The position numbers and the translations under genes were made by a program. A stretch of DNA of 24,826 nucleotides from Methylotenera sp. (GTDB lineage Bacteria > Pseudomonadota > Gammaproteobacteria > Burkholderiales > Methylophilaceae). Where the stretch lies: contig JAUYAL010000027.1 of the NCBI GenBank assembly GCA_030693535.1, forward strand, positions 1 through 24,826. Direction: 5' to 3'. Positions 24,802-24,826 of the stretch are shown here, in pieces (the stretch's first letter is position 1; the number at the start of each line of letters is the position of its first letter). The notes below the pieces were generated by a model. It was given only the letters and a program-made list of their open reading frames with translations. It was not told the origin of the DNA and did no database searches.

Positions 24802-24826
24802 TGTAGTTTTTGACAAATAGCTTTGC

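Overview
The window looks like core chromosome of an AT-rich betaproteobacterium, most plausibly a methylotroph of the Methylophilaceae (Methylotenera/Methylophilus type). This is inferred from the A+T-rich composition, the ribH-nusB and cysS/ppiB/lpxH arrangements, the PhoB/PhoR pair and a very long DUF3683-type FAD/Fe-S dehydrogenase. No search was run. I see no tRNA, rRNA, CRISPR array, insertion sequence, phage gene or integrase. Genes are densely packed, and no gene-free stretch exceeds about 280 bases; the longest are 1-275 and 18590-18802.

Left part (276-4442, minus strand): a chimeric membrane protein with an N-terminal winged-helix-like region, a ~330-residue coiled coil, one membrane span and an AsmA-like periplasmic domain; then cysteinyl-tRNA synthetase (cysS). 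Divergent from cysS (4629-8955, plus strand) is an envelope and folding group: a periplasmic TPR protein, an L,D-transpeptidase sharing the same C-terminal domain, an exported cyclophilin, a cytosolic cyclophilin and LpxH of lipid A synthesis. cysS divergent from ppiB-lpxH is also the E. coli order, so the TPR, transpeptidase and exported cyclophilin genes sit inside an otherwise conserved block.

Centre (8957-15917, minus strand, transcribed right to left): ribH-nusB with a TAATG overlap, then a signalling cassette of CHASE2 Ser/Thr kinase, PP2C phosphatase, two-FHA protein and GAF/HD-GYP phosphodiesterase. The cassette contains a writer, an eraser and a reader of phosphothreonine plus a probable cyclic-di-GMP hydrolase. 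It is the strongest candidate for a little-studied system here. lpxH and the HD-GYP gene converge with a single base between their stop codons.

Right part: an OFA-family (oxalate/formate antiporter-like) MFS transporter on the minus strand, divergent from phoB-phoR and a small lipoprotein gene on the plus strand. A good Pho box lies upstream of phoB, suggesting autoregulation. phoR is separated from phoB by 213 bases and has its own TATAAT box and a TTG start. The window ends with a convergent 1,292-residue respiratory-type dehydrogenase that fuses an FAD oxidase to an Fe-S/CCG electron-transfer unit.
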